A stretch of DNA of 64,000 nt, from NCBI RefSeq assembly GCF_000024985.1, contig NC_013524.1, positions 868,001-932,000 on the forward strand, given 5' to 3'. Of the stretch, positions 33,269 to 40,789 are shown one piece after another (position 1 is the stretch's first letter; every line of letters starts with the position of its first letter). This DNA is from Sphaerobacter thermophilus DSM 20745. GTDB lineage: Bacteria; Chloroflexota; Chloroflexia; Thermomicrobiales; Thermomicrobiaceae. The position numbers were made by a program, and so were the translations under genes. Under the pieces are notes generated by a model that saw only the letters and a program-made list of their open reading frames with translations, was not told where the DNA came from and ran no database searches.

Positions 33269-33520
33269 CCGGGCTCACAACGAAAGCCCGCTCAAGCGGG
33301 CTGGGGGTCATGAGCCGACCGGGTGATGGGAGGATCCAGCGCCGTGGTCTAGGCCCAGGGGTAAACCCCCGGGCTGAATATTGGGTAAGCCCACTAAAGG
33401 GGCTGTGATGCCGACTTGCAGGCATATTCTGTTTGGACTCCTACCGGGCCCAGCGCCCTCAGCCCCTTCAGTGGGCTTCGCGTTGTCAGCCCGGGGGGTT
33501 CACCCCCGGGCACGTGCCGA
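33269..33520. repeat. Composite dispersed repeat (GGGTAAACCCCCGGG family), copy 2
   Basis: CCGGGCTCACAACGAAAGCC with CCCGCTCAAGCGGG, GGGGTAAACCCCCGGGC, GTAAGCCCACTAAAGGGGCT, AGCCCCTTCAGTGGGCTTCG and GGGTTCACCCCCGGGCAC, in the same order as copy 1. The gap 33080-33646 holds only repeats; no gene is supported. Confidence 0.85.
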
Positions 33521-33646
33521 CCGCGGGACTCTCACACCACCCTCTCCGGGCACGTGCCACGGCGGTGGATCCTCCGCACTACTCGCCTCCTGCACCGGAC
33601 GCGCTGAATGCGTCCCTATGGGTCGGCCACGGATAGTGGCTACCCC

Positions 33647-34558
33647 TCACGCCCGGCGGCGGAGGCGGGGGTCGAGCAGGTCGCGGAGGCCGTCGCCCAT
33701 GAGGTTGAGGCTGAGCACGGTCACGGTCAGGGCGATGCCGGGCAGGATCATCATCCAGGGTGCCTCGCGGATGAACGGTCGCGCCTCGCTTAGGATCGTG
33801 CCCCAGCTCGGGTAGATCGGTGGCGGTCCGACGCCGAGGAAGCTCAGCGTGGCCTCGCCCAGCACACCCTCGGCGAAGACGAAGGTGCCCTGCACGATGA
33901 TCGGGGACCAGGAGCTGGGCAGGATGTGCCGGCCCAGCAGGCGCCAGTCACGCACCCCGATGGCGCGGGCCGCCTCGATGAAGGCCTGCTCGCGGACGCT
34001 CAGCACCACGCTGCGCACCAGCCGGGCGACCCGTGGGATGTAGACGACCCCCAGCGCGAGGATCACGTTGGCGATGCTCTGGCCGGTCGCGGCGACGATC
34101 CCGATCGCCAGGATGATGCCCGGGAAGGCCATGACTGCGTCCATCAGGCGCATCAGCGGCGCGTCCAGGCGGCGGTAGTACCCTGCCAGCAAGCCGAAGA
34201 TGATCCCTCCGAGCAGCGCGGCGAGGCTCACGCCGAAGCCGACGCCGAGCGAGATGCGGGTGCCGTGCACCGTCCGGCTGAAGAGGTCGCGCCCGAAGTT
34301 GTCGGTGCCGAAGCGATGGGCCGCGCTCGGCCCGGCCAGCCGCTCGGCCGGGTTGAGCGCGGTCGGGTCCTGCCCCGCGATCTGGTTGGCGAAGATGGCG
34401 ATGAGCACGATGAGCAGCACCAGCGTCGAGCCGAGCACGCCGCCGGGGTGTCGCCGCACGTAGTGGCCGACGCGCTTGCCGAATGACGGTTCCGGTCGGA
34501 TCTGGTCCGCGAGCGCTCGCGGTCGTTCGACGACCGTCATCGTTGCCTCACTCTGCAC
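33647..34558 (-). CDS. dppC: Dipeptide/oligopeptide ABC transporter permease (DppC-like)
   Basis: This 303-aa permease has an N-terminal cytoplasmic stretch, a first membrane helix (VLGSTLVLLIVLIAIFANQIA), the DppC-type HRFGTDNFGRDLFSRTVHGTRISL segment and five more helices. The EAA loop for ATPase contact is FIEAARAIGVRDWRLLGRHILPSSWSPIIVQ. GTG at 34558 and ATG at 34540 are both plausible, the latter with GAGG upstream. It follows dppB and is the last gene of the operon; the ATP-binding subunits are not encoded nearby. Confidence 0.92.
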   Translation of the reverse strand: MQSEATMTVVERPRALADQIRPEPSFGKRVGHYVRRHPGGVLGSTLVLLIVLIAIFANQIAGQDPTALNPAERLAGPSAAHRFGTDNFGRDLFSRTVHGTRISLGVGFGVSLAALLGGIIFGLLAGYYRRLDAPLMRLMDAVMAFPGIILAIGIVAATGQSIANVILALGVVYIPRVARLVRSVVLSVREQAFIEAARAIGVRDWRLLGRHILPSSWSPIIVQGTFVFAEGVLGEATLSFLGVGPPPIYPSWGTILSEARPFIREAPWMMILPGIALTVTVLSLNLMGDGLRDLLDPRLRRRA

Positions 34559-34585
34559 ACTCCCCCGATGCCCTGCGTGGCTCCC

Positions 34586-35530
34586 CTAGCTGTAGTGGAT
34601 GCGCGGGTCCAGGAAGACATAGATCAGGTCCACGATCAGGTTGATGATGACGTAGAGAAGGGCAACGATCAGGACGATCCCCTGGATCAGGGGGAAGTCC
34701 CGCCGGTTGACGGCCCGGATCAGCAACTGCCCGGCGCCCGGGATGCCGAACACCTGCTCGGTCACCACCGCCCCGCTGATCAGGACGGCGAAGGTGAGGC
34801 CGATCACCGTCACCAGCGGGATGAAGGCGTTGCGGAGTGCATGGTGCAGGATGACCCGGCGCTCGCTCACTCCCTTGGCCCGCGCCGTCCGTACATAGTC
34901 CTCGTGCAGCACCTCGAGCATCATGGAGCGGGTCATCCGGGCAAGCAGTGCGCCCTGGGCCGCGCCGAGCGTCAGCGCCGGCATGATCAGGTAGCGCAGG
35001 CTCGTCCAGAGACCCTCTGAGAGGGGCTGATAGCCCTGGACCGGCAGCCAGCGCAGCTTGACGCCGAAGATGAAGATCAGATTGAGCCCGAGCCAGAAGG
35101 TCGGCATCGAGATGCCGACCATGGCCGCGAGCATCGCCCCGACGTCGATCGTCGAGCCGCGCCGGACTGCCGAGATCACGCCGAACGGGAGCCCGACGCA
35201 AATCGCCACGAGCGACGCGAGGAGCGTCAACAGCAGTGTCGGCTGCGCACGCTCGGCGATCGCCTCCGTGACCGGCTTGCCGAGGAAGATGCTCTCGCCC
35301 AGATCACCGCGCGCCAGATCCCGGAACCAGTTCAGCAACTGGATATGCACCGGGTCGTTGAGCCCCAGCGCCTCCCGCATCTCCTCGATCTGCTCGACCG
35401 TGGCGTCCGGGCCGAGGAGCACGGAGACCGGGTCACCTGGGGTCATGTGCAGCAGCAGGAAGGTCGTCACCGCTACCAGTAGCATGACCGGGATCGCGAG
35501 CAACAGGCGCCGGATGATGTAGCGCGTCAT
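34586..35530 (-). CDS. dppB: Dipeptide/oligopeptide ABC transporter permease (DppB-like)
   Basis: This 314-aa permease has the DppB start MTRYIIRRLLLAIPVMLLVAVTTFLLLHMTPGDP, six membrane helices and the EAA loop DYVRTARAKGVSERRVILHHALRNAFIPLVTVIGL. GGGAG lies just before the ATG, 20 bases after the stop of the binding-protein gene. It forms the heterodimeric pore with DppC. Confidence 0.93.
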   Translation of the reverse strand: MTRYIIRRLLLAIPVMLLVAVTTFLLLHMTPGDPVSVLLGPDATVEQIEEMREALGLNDPVHIQLLNWFRDLARGDLGESIFLGKPVTEAIAERAQPTLLLTLLASLVAICVGLPFGVISAVRRGSTIDVGAMLAAMVGISMPTFWLGLNLIFIFGVKLRWLPVQGYQPLSEGLWTSLRYLIMPALTLGAAQGALLARMTRSMMLEVLHEDYVRTARAKGVSERRVILHHALRNAFIPLVTVIGLTFAVLISGAVVTEQVFGIPGAGQLLIRAVNRRDFPLIQGIVLIVALLYVIINLIVDLIYVFLDPRIHYS

Positions 35531-35550
35531 GGCTCCCGCTCAGCTCTGGT

Positions 35551-37245
35551 CTATTCCTCGAACCACGCGTTGAAGAAGTGCCAGTCGGTCGGGTTGTTGT
35601 AGCCCTTCAGGCGCGAGCGATAGCCGCGCAGCGTGGCGCCCTCGCAGACCTTGATCATGCACGCTTCCGACCACCACAGCTCCTGGAGCTCGGCGATGTA
35701 CTCCAACTGCTTGGCGGGGTCGGTCTCCTCGATGATCAAGGTCATCAACTCGTCCTTACGGGAGTTCACCCACCAGCCCGGCCAGGTTTCCGGCAGGAAG
35801 ACCTGGAGGATCGGGTGGTTGTAGCTCGGGTGGCCCGTGATGAAGATGTCCCAGGCGTCCTTCTGGCTGCGCTGGCTGACCAGGGTGGCCCAGTCCATCA
35901 CCTGGAAGTCGATGACCGCCCCGGCCTTCTCCATCTGGTCCTTCAGGACAAGTCCCATGTTGTAGTTGTAGGAGTACTCCTTGGTGGCGATCCAGCGGAT
36001 CGGCGTGCCGTCGTAGCCGGCGGCCTGGAGCATCTCCCGGGCCTTGTCGGGATCCTTCAGGTCGTAGTACTGCTTGCCGGCGTCGGTGTACCAGGCCGAC
36101 TCGGGCGCGCTGATCTCCGGCCCCAGCCGCCAGAACCGCTCGTCCCCAAACCCGGCGCGCGCCACCGGCTCCATGTCGATCGCCGTCAGCAGCGCCATCC
36201 GCAGGTCGCGGTTGGACATCATGCTCTCTTCGGACTTGTTGAAGTGCGCGCCGTAGAAGTAGTAGGGCAGCGTGATCTGCAGCTCGACCGACGGCTCGGC
36301 CTCGAGAGCTTCGAAGTTGTCCTTGCTGAGGTCCTCGGCGAAGTCGAACTCGTCGGTGATCAGGCCGTCGGAACGCACCGCCTGCTCCGACACCGGGATG
36401 AAGCGGATCTCGTCGAAGTAGGCCGTCTTGCCGCCCGCAAAGTAGTTCGGCGGCTCGTCCCGCTTGGCGTAATCCTCGAAGCGCACCAGACTGATGTAGC
36501 GGTCCGGCAGGCGCTCCTTCACCATGTACGGCCCGGTCCCGATGAACTCGCCCATCTCGCTATCCGGCGCGGCATCGGCGATCGACTTGGGGATGATGAT
36601 CGCGTCGGGCATCTGGAGGAACACGGGCGCGATGCCAGTCGGTGCGTTGAAGGCCAGGCGGACGGTGTAGTCGTCGACTTTGTCCAGCCCCTCGACACGC
36701 TCGAACAACGTCCTGCCGCGGCCTGACAGCTTGGCGTAGCGCTCCAGCGAGGCGATGACGTCGTCGGCCTTCATCTCCTCGCCGTTATGGAACTTCACCC
36801 CCTGGCGGAGGTTGAGGACGAAGACCTTGCCCTCCTCCTGGATGTCGGCGCTCTCCAGCAACAACGGCTGAGGAGAGAACTCGTTGTCTTGAGCCCAGAG
36901 GGTCTCAAAGACGTGGGCTGTTGTGTTCTGCGTGATGGTTGCGGTGGTGAAGGTTGGGTCGAACGCGGGTGGCTCGCCGATGATCGCGACCCGGAGCGTT
37001 CCGCCCGGTTTCCCTTCGCCTGCGGCCGGTGACTCGGTCGTGGCGGGCGTCTGCGCGGCGCCGCCGCCGGTGCTATCGCCGCCACCCCCCGGTTCCTCCT
37101 CGCCGCCACCACAGGCGGCCAGGAAGCGGGCGAGCGCTCCGGCGCCGAGTGCGGCGGCAGTGCCACGCATCAGCATGCGCCGGTCGACGGTCCGGTGCAG
37201 CATCTGGCGGAGTTTCTCACGTTCGGGATCATACTGGGGGGTCAT
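35551..37245 (-). CDS. Peptide ABC transporter substrate-binding lipoprotein (DppA/OppA family)
   Basis: This 564-aa family 5 solute-binding protein is exported as a lipoprotein. The signal region DRRMLMRGTAAALGAGALARFLAACGG combines a twin-arginine-like RRxxM with lipobox LAAC. A Gly/Ser/Ala linker follows, then the binding domain (GGTLRVAIIGEPPAFDPTFTT, LRQGVKFHNGEEMKADDVIASLERYAKL). ATG at 37245 has GGAGG at close spacing. It is first in the operon and stands behind a 250-base leader with an intrinsic terminator. The bound peptide or other ligand is unknown. Confidence 0.92.
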   Translation of the reverse strand: MTPQYDPEREKLRQMLHRTVDRRMLMRGTAAALGAGALARFLAACGGGEEEPGGGGDSTGGGAAQTPATTESPAAGEGKPGGTLRVAIIGEPPAFDPTFTTATITQNTTAHVFETLWAQDNEFSPQPLLLESADIQEEGKVFVLNLRQGVKFHNGEEMKADDVIASLERYAKLSGRGRTLFERVEGLDKVDDYTVRLAFNAPTGIAPVFLQMPDAIIIPKSIADAAPDSEMGEFIGTGPYMVKERLPDRYISLVRFEDYAKRDEPPNYFAGGKTAYFDEIRFIPVSEQAVRSDGLITDEFDFAEDLSKDNFEALEAEPSVELQITLPYYFYGAHFNKSEESMMSNRDLRMALLTAIDMEPVARAGFGDERFWRLGPEISAPESAWYTDAGKQYYDLKDPDKAREMLQAAGYDGTPIRWIATKEYSYNYNMGLVLKDQMEKAGAVIDFQVMDWATLVSQRSQKDAWDIFITGHPSYNHPILQVFLPETWPGWWVNSRKDELMTLIIEETDPAKQLEYIAELQELWWSEACMIKVCEGATLRGYRSRLKGYNNPTDWHFFNAWFEE

Positions 37246-37498
37246 GGCGCCTCCTCCTCGAACGACAACTCTCGGCCACACTCGATGAACGGGAACGACA
37301 CGCTCGCCACCCTGCGTGGATGCCGGGATGGCATTGAAAAAGGCCCGCGGGGCTGCGAGCCTCGGTTACGCGGACTCGCGGCCACCGCTCGCGCCAAAAT
37401 CCCTTTAGACGAAGGTATGGGGCGGACGCGCATCGCTCGCTGGCGACTGACGCCGAGTCCGCAAAGCTGGAACCTTTAGTTACCGAGTACGTGAAACT
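37246..37498 (-). ncRNA. Attenuator-like leader RNA of the peptide transporter operon
   Basis: About 250 bases from the predicted start to the ATG. GCGGACTCG (37462-37454) can pair either with GTCCGC (37427-37422) or with CGAGTCCGC (37378-37370, perfect 9 bp) just 5' of the terminator. CTAAAGG occurs twice (37479-37473 and 37408-37402), and CTAAGG once more next to the -10. Mutually exclusive folds are thus possible. I could not match it to a known riboswitch class, and it has no obvious leader peptide with a ribosome site. Confidence 0.5.
37337..37361 (-). terminator. Intrinsic terminator in the peptide-transporter leader
   Basis: Minus-strand GGCTCGC pairs with GCGGGCC (one G-U) around AGCCCC, followed by TTTTT. 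It lies 92 bases before the binding-protein start and about 135 bases after the promoter start point, so it can only serve attenuation of this operon. Confidence 0.75.
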
Positions 37499-37505
37499 GG
37501 ACCTT

Positions 37506-37534
37506 AGATAACATGGGCGATGAAGGTCTGTCAA
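37506..37534 (-). promoter_or_regulatory. Promoter of the peptide transporter operon
   Basis: Minus-strand TTGACA (complement of 37529-37534), 17 bases, TTATCT (complement of 37506-37511): near-consensus. Confidence 0.75.
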
Positions 37535-37569
37535 GCGGTGGCGCTGCGCGCCGTCCAGACGAATGCCAC

Positions 37570-37597
37570 TTGCCATGATGGGCTCGAGGTGTAGAAT
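37570..37597 (+). promoter_or_regulatory. Promoter of the proC leader
   Basis: TTGCCA (37570-37575), 16 bases, TAGAAT (37592-37597). It is back to back with the transporter promoter; the two -35 boxes are 35 bases apart. Confidence 0.6.
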
Positions 37598-37659
37598 AGC
37601 GAGCACACGGGCGACTGTTCGACGCGCTCGCGGCAAGCCGCGGGTTGCTGGAGGACGCG

Positions 37660-37827
37660 ATGCTGTACTCATCCGACCTCGCTGACCACCACACCCTGTG
37701 CTACGACCGCGCACGTCTGCCCGGCGCGCCGGCATCCCCTGCCCGCGCGCTGTCCGCCCCTAGCCCGATCCCTGCCCCGGACCCTACCGGCGGCCCTCAA
37801 CCCGCTTCCCTCGGAGATCTTTGCTGA
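37660..37827 (+). CDS. Proline-rich putative leader peptide of proC
   Basis: This 55-aa reading frame begins with ATG five bases after CTGGAGG and lies 60 bases downstream of a promoter. The second half is packed with proline: ten Pro codons within 29 codons (LPGAPASPARALSAPSPIPA then PDPTGGPQPAS). Five of the ten are CCT, although this GC-rich genome mostly uses CCG and CCC. The next gene is proC, which makes proline. A hairpin that resembles a terminator begins 26 bases after the stop codon, and ACCCGCTT inside the reading frame can compete for the hairpin. The layout is that of an attenuation leader. It may instead be a chance GC-rich frame; no homology is recognised. Confidence 0.5.
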   Translation: MLYSSDLADHHTLCYDRARLPGAPASPARALSAPSPIPAPDPTGGPQPASLGDLC

Positions 37828-37853
37828 GTCGATCGTCACGGTTTCCGAGTGGG

Positions 37854-37875
37854 GCGGGTGCCGACGGGCACCCGC
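37854..37875 (+). terminator. Terminator-like hairpin between the leader frame and proC
   Basis: GCGGGTGCC pairs perfectly with GGCACCCGC around a 4-base loop, followed by TTAGCGTTTG, a weak T-tract. GCGGGT (37854-37859) can alternatively pair with ACCCGC at 37800-37805 inside the leader frame. Confidence 0.55.
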
Positions 37876-37928
37876 TTAGCGTTTGAGGGCCAGAAACCTA
37901 CCCACGCACAACCGGTAGCTCAATAGCG

Positions 37929-37948
37929 GCGCCGCACGCGTGCGGCGC
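37929..37948 (+). promoter_or_regulatory. 20-bp perfect palindrome just before the proC ribosome site
   Basis: GCGCCGCACGCGTGCGGCGC is fully self-complementary and ends four bases before GGAGGAG of proC. It could be a regulator site or an RNA hairpin shaping translation start. Confidence 0.45.
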
Positions 37949-37966
37949 ACGATGGAGGAGCCAGCA

Positions 37967-38830
37967 ATGGAGGGTACGGTGCAGGACATCCTGCGCGACG
38001 CACGGATCGCATTCATCGGCTGCGGTGTGATGGCGGAGGCCATCATGGCGGTCTTGCTGCGCGGGGAGCTGGTCCACCCGCGGCAGATCACCGGCGGCGA
38101 GCCGATCCCATCCCGCCGCGAGGAACTCGCCGCGCGCTACGGGGTTCGCATCGTCAGCGACAACCGGGAAGCGGCCGCCGAGGCCGACCTTGTCATGCTC
38201 AGTATCAAGCCGCAGACGCTCGACGTGGTCATGCAGGAGCTCGCCGGTACGCTGCGGCCGGAACAGGTCGTGGTTTCGATCATCCCCGGCGCCACGATCG
38301 CCCACCTCAGCCAAGGGCTTGGGCACGCCGCAGTCGTGCGCTCGATGCCGAACACCCCGGCGCAGATCGGCAGCGGGGTCACCGCCTGGTACCCGGCACC
38401 GGCCGTCGATGAGCGGATTCAGGCGCTGGTCGAGGCTGTGCTCAGCGCCATGGGCCTGTCGGTGCGCGTCGACTCTGAGGACCAGATCGACATGGCGACG
38501 GCGCTGAGCGGCACCGGGCCAGCCTACGTCTTTCAAATGATGGAAGCACTGATCGATGCCGGGGTCCACCTCGGGCTGCACCGGCGCATCGCGGAGCAAC
38601 TCGTCTACCAGACGATGCTCGGCTCGGTGCTCTTCGCTCGCGAGTCGGGCAAGCACCCGGCCGAACTCCGCAACATGGTGACGACGCCGGGCGGCACGAC
38701 CGCGGCCGCGCACTACCAGATGGAGAAGGGCGGGTTGCGCACCGTCATCGCCCAGGCTGTCTGGGCGGCCTACAAGCGCGCAGAAGCCCTCGGCGCCGGT
38801 CGCAAGAACGGCGGCCCGGAGTTGCTGTAG
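37967..38830 (+). CDS. proC: Pyrroline-5-carboxylate reductase
   Basis: This 287-aa NAD(P)H enzyme makes proline from pyrroline-5-carboxylate, the last step of the pathway. The dinucleotide site is RIAFIGCGVMAEAIMAVLL near residue 12. The signature of the family is seen as SMPNTPAQIGSGVTAW and, in the C-terminal dimerisation domain, ALSGTGPAYVFQMMEALIDAGVHLGL and VTTPGGTTAAAHYQMEKGGLR. ATG at 37967 has GGAGGAG six bases before. It is preceded by a proline-rich leader frame and hairpin that may attenuate transcription. Confidence 0.95.
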   Translation: MEGTVQDILRDARIAFIGCGVMAEAIMAVLLRGELVHPRQITGGEPIPSRREELAARYGVRIVSDNREAAAEADLVMLSIKPQTLDVVMQELAGTLRPEQVVVSIIPGATIAHLSQGLGHAAVVRSMPNTPAQIGSGVTAWYPAPAVDERIQALVEAVLSAMGLSVRVDSEDQIDMATALSGTGPAYVFQMMEALIDAGVHLGLHRRIAEQLVYQTMLGSVLFARESGKHPAELRNMVTTPGGTTAAAHYQMEKGGLRTVIAQAVWAAYKRAEALGAGRKNGGPELL

Positions 38831-38837
38831 GTGATCC

Positions 38838-38897
38838 GGCCCTCATCCCCGGCCCCTCTCCCAATGTTGGGAGAGGGGGGCAGGGGGTGAGGGCCAT
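38838..38897. repeat. Dispersed CCCTCTCCC palindromic repeat, copy E
   Basis: GGCCCTCATCCCCGGCCCCT followed by CTCCCAATGTTGGGAGAGGGG and CAGGGGGTGAGGGCC; lies between convergent proC and reductase genes. Confidence 0.85.
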
Positions 38898-38900
38898 CCT

Positions 38901-40139
38901 CTACCCCGCCGCGAACTGCCGCGACAGGGCCCGGAGGTCGGTGTCGGGGTTGGCCAGCACGGCCGGGTCGACGGCGGCGCCGGCCGCGACGAGGCGGCGG
39001 GCAGAACGGTGCTCCTTCGGCCGGTTGAGCATCGCGGCCGCCACGATGCGCCCCTCGGCGAGATAGAAGGCCGTCACGCTGAAGGCCGCGGCGTCACCCC
39101 GCAGCACCACCTGATCCCAGGGGACGGGGTAGCCGTAGTATTGGAGCGTCGTGTCGTACTGATCGGTCCAGAAGGAAGGTACCGGCGCGTAGGGCTCGGG
39201 TTGCCCGGCCATGGCCCGGCCTGCCGCCGCGCCCTGCTCCCCGGCGTTGTCGAAGTGTTCCACCCGGATCCGACGACCCAGTGCCGGATGCCACCAGGTG
39301 GCCACGTCGCCCGCGGCGTACACCCCGGGCGCGCTGGTAGCGCAGTGCTCGTCGACCAGGATGCCGTCGTCGACCGCCAGCCCGGCCGCAGTGGCCAGAT
39401 CGACCGCCGGCCGCACCCCCACGCCGAGCACGACCAGGTCGCAGTCGAGCCGTGTGCCGTCGTCGAGCACCGCCTCCTCGACCCGATCCCGGCCGCGCAG
39501 TTGAGCCACGCCCCGGCCCATCCGCAGATCCACTCCATGGGCACGGTGCAGGTCGGCATACACTGCCGCCAGCTCGGGCCCGAGGACGCGGCTCATCGGT
39601 GCAGGCAGCAGATCGAGCAGTATCACCTCTCGGCCGAGTGCGCGGGCGCTGGCGGCGACCTCGCTCCCGATGAACCCGGCGCCGATCACCAGAACCCGCT
39701 CGGCCTGTAGCAGGCCGGCCCGGAGGGCCTCGGCGTCGGCCAGCGAGCGCAGCACATGCACCCCCGGCAGGTCGATCCCCGGCAGTCGGGGGCGGATCGG
39801 GTTGGCTCCGGTTGTGATCAGCAGCCGGTCATACGACACCGATTCGCCGGAGTCGAGCACGACCCTGCGCGCGGCCGGGTCGAACGCCACGGCCGCGCGA
39901 CCCAGCAGGAGGTCGATCTCCCGCTCGCGGTAGAACTCCTCCGGCTGGAAGACGATCGCCTGGGGTTCCTTCGTACCCTGGAGGATGCCCTTGGAGAGCG
40001 CTGGGCGGTCGTAGGGCCGCACCGGCTCGGCGCCGATCAAGAGCACCTGCCCGTCGAAGCCGGCCTGGCGCAGTGCGTCGGCGGCGAAGTGGCCGGCAAC
40101 CCCGGCCCCGAGGAGGACGTACACAGGCCGGCGTGACAT
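38901..40139 (-). CDS. FAD-dependent NAD(P)H:ferredoxin reductase-like protein
   Basis: This 412-aa flavoprotein passes electrons between NAD(P)H and an Fe-S carrier. Two dinucleotide-binding folds are visible: FAD at the N-terminus (YVLLGAGVAGHFAADALRQAGF) and NAD(P)H near residue 150 (RVLVIGAGFIGSEVAASARALG). The FAD-closing motif is PGVYAAGDVATW. A reductase C-terminal domain follows (about 320-412). The start lies three bases after the stop of a Rieske ferredoxin gene, its probable redox partner, as in the electron-transfer arm of ring-hydroxylating dioxygenases. No oxygenase subunit is encoded nearby. Confidence 0.92.
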   Translation of the reverse strand: MSRRPVYVLLGAGVAGHFAADALRQAGFDGQVLLIGAEPVRPYDRPALSKGILQGTKEPQAIVFQPEEFYREREIDLLLGRAAVAFDPAARRVVLDSGESVSYDRLLITTGANPIRPRLPGIDLPGVHVLRSLADAEALRAGLLQAERVLVIGAGFIGSEVAASARALGREVILLDLLPAPMSRVLGPELAAVYADLHRAHGVDLRMGRGVAQLRGRDRVEEAVLDDGTRLDCDLVVLGVGVRPAVDLATAAGLAVDDGILVDEHCATSAPGVYAAGDVATWWHPALGRRIRVEHFDNAGEQGAAAGRAMAGQPEPYAPVPSFWTDQYDTTLQYYGYPVPWDQVVLRGDAAAFSVTAFYLAEGRIVAAAMLNRPKEHRSARRLVAAGAAVDPAVLANPDTDLRALSRQFAAG

Positions 40140-40142
40140 GGA

Positions 40143-40487
40143 CTAGGCCTCTCCCCCTCCCCGCGGCGCGCGGGAGACGTAAACCTCCCCGTCCACGATC
40201 TTCACATCATAGACCGGCAGCGGCGTCACCGCGGGCAGGCTCGTGACGGCGCCGGTCCGGAGGTCGAACCCGGAGCCGTGAAGCGGGCAGTAGATCACGT
40301 GGTCCTCTATCTCGCCCTCGGACATCTCCGCGTACTCATGCGTGCAGATGCCGTCGCAGGCGAAGATCTCATCGCCCACCCGCGTCAGGATGCGCAGCTC
40401 CCCGTCCACCTCGAACTCGTAGATCTCTTCCTCCGCGACCTCTGCCGCGGGCATCACGCGTACGTAGTCGTCCGTCGGTCCTGCCAT
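40143..40487 (-). CDS. Rieske [2Fe-2S] ferredoxin
   Basis: This 114-aa soluble Rieske protein has both cluster-binding motifs: CTHEYAEMSEG (Cys-x-His) and CPLHGSGFDLRTG (Cys-x-x-His), spaced as in dioxygenase-type ferredoxins. ATG at 40487 has GGGGAG seven bases upstream; a longer frame lacks one. It precedes and is coupled to the reductase gene (three-base gap), so the two form an electron chain. Confidence 0.94.
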   Translation of the reverse strand: MAGPTDDYVRVMPAAEVAEEEIYEFEVDGELRILTRVGDEIFACDGICTHEYAEMSEGEIEDHVIYCPLHGSGFDLRTGAVTSLPAVTPLPVYDVKIVDGEVYVSRAPRGGGEA

Positions 40488-40579
40488 GCAGTTACTCCCC
40501 ATCGTCTGGCGCGTGGACTCCGGCGGGGTGACCGAACGGCCCCGTCCGGGTATGGCTGGCATGTCGTGCGGAGGTCCGG

Positions 40580-40789
40580 CTACGGATTCGGCCGGTTCGG
40601 ATTATCCTTGCTCCAGACCTTCCGGTGGCTGCCGTCGCAGAACGGCTTGGTCTGGGAGTGTCCGCAGCGGCAGAGCCAGACTTCCTCCCCCTCGTACGGG
40701 ATCTCGTTCCCCTGGTGGTCTACCAGGAGAACCTTGCCCTGGACGTAGTACGACCCATTCCGGCTGACCATAATCCGAACCTCAGACAC
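40580..40789 (-). CDS. CDGSH iron-sulfur domain protein
   Basis: This 69-aa protein carries the complete CDGSH cluster motif CRCGHSQTKPFCDGSH, where three Cys and one His hold a labile [2Fe-2S] cluster as in mitoNEET-type proteins. There is no membrane helix. The GTG start at 40789 is chosen because AAGGAGGGGG directly precedes it; a longer frame has no such site. It lies 92 bases upstream of the Rieske gene on the same strand, so it probably belongs to the same redox operon. Confidence 0.93.
   Translation of the reverse strand: MSEVRIMVSRNGSYYVQGKVLLVDHQGNEIPYEGEEVWLCRCGHSQTKPFCDGSHRKVWSKDNPNRPNP

Noticed and set aside
37336-37498. T-box riboswitch in the peptide-transporter leader
   Set aside because: GGTGGCCGCGAG near the terminator looks similar to the T-box core, but the NA of GGTGGNACCGCG is missing and no AGAGAG stem I or specifier loop could be placed.
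37900-37950. tRNA gene near GGTAGCTCAATAG
   Set aside because: Only the D-arm-like string is present; no anticodon arm, T-loop (GTTCGA) or acceptor pairing can be found around it.
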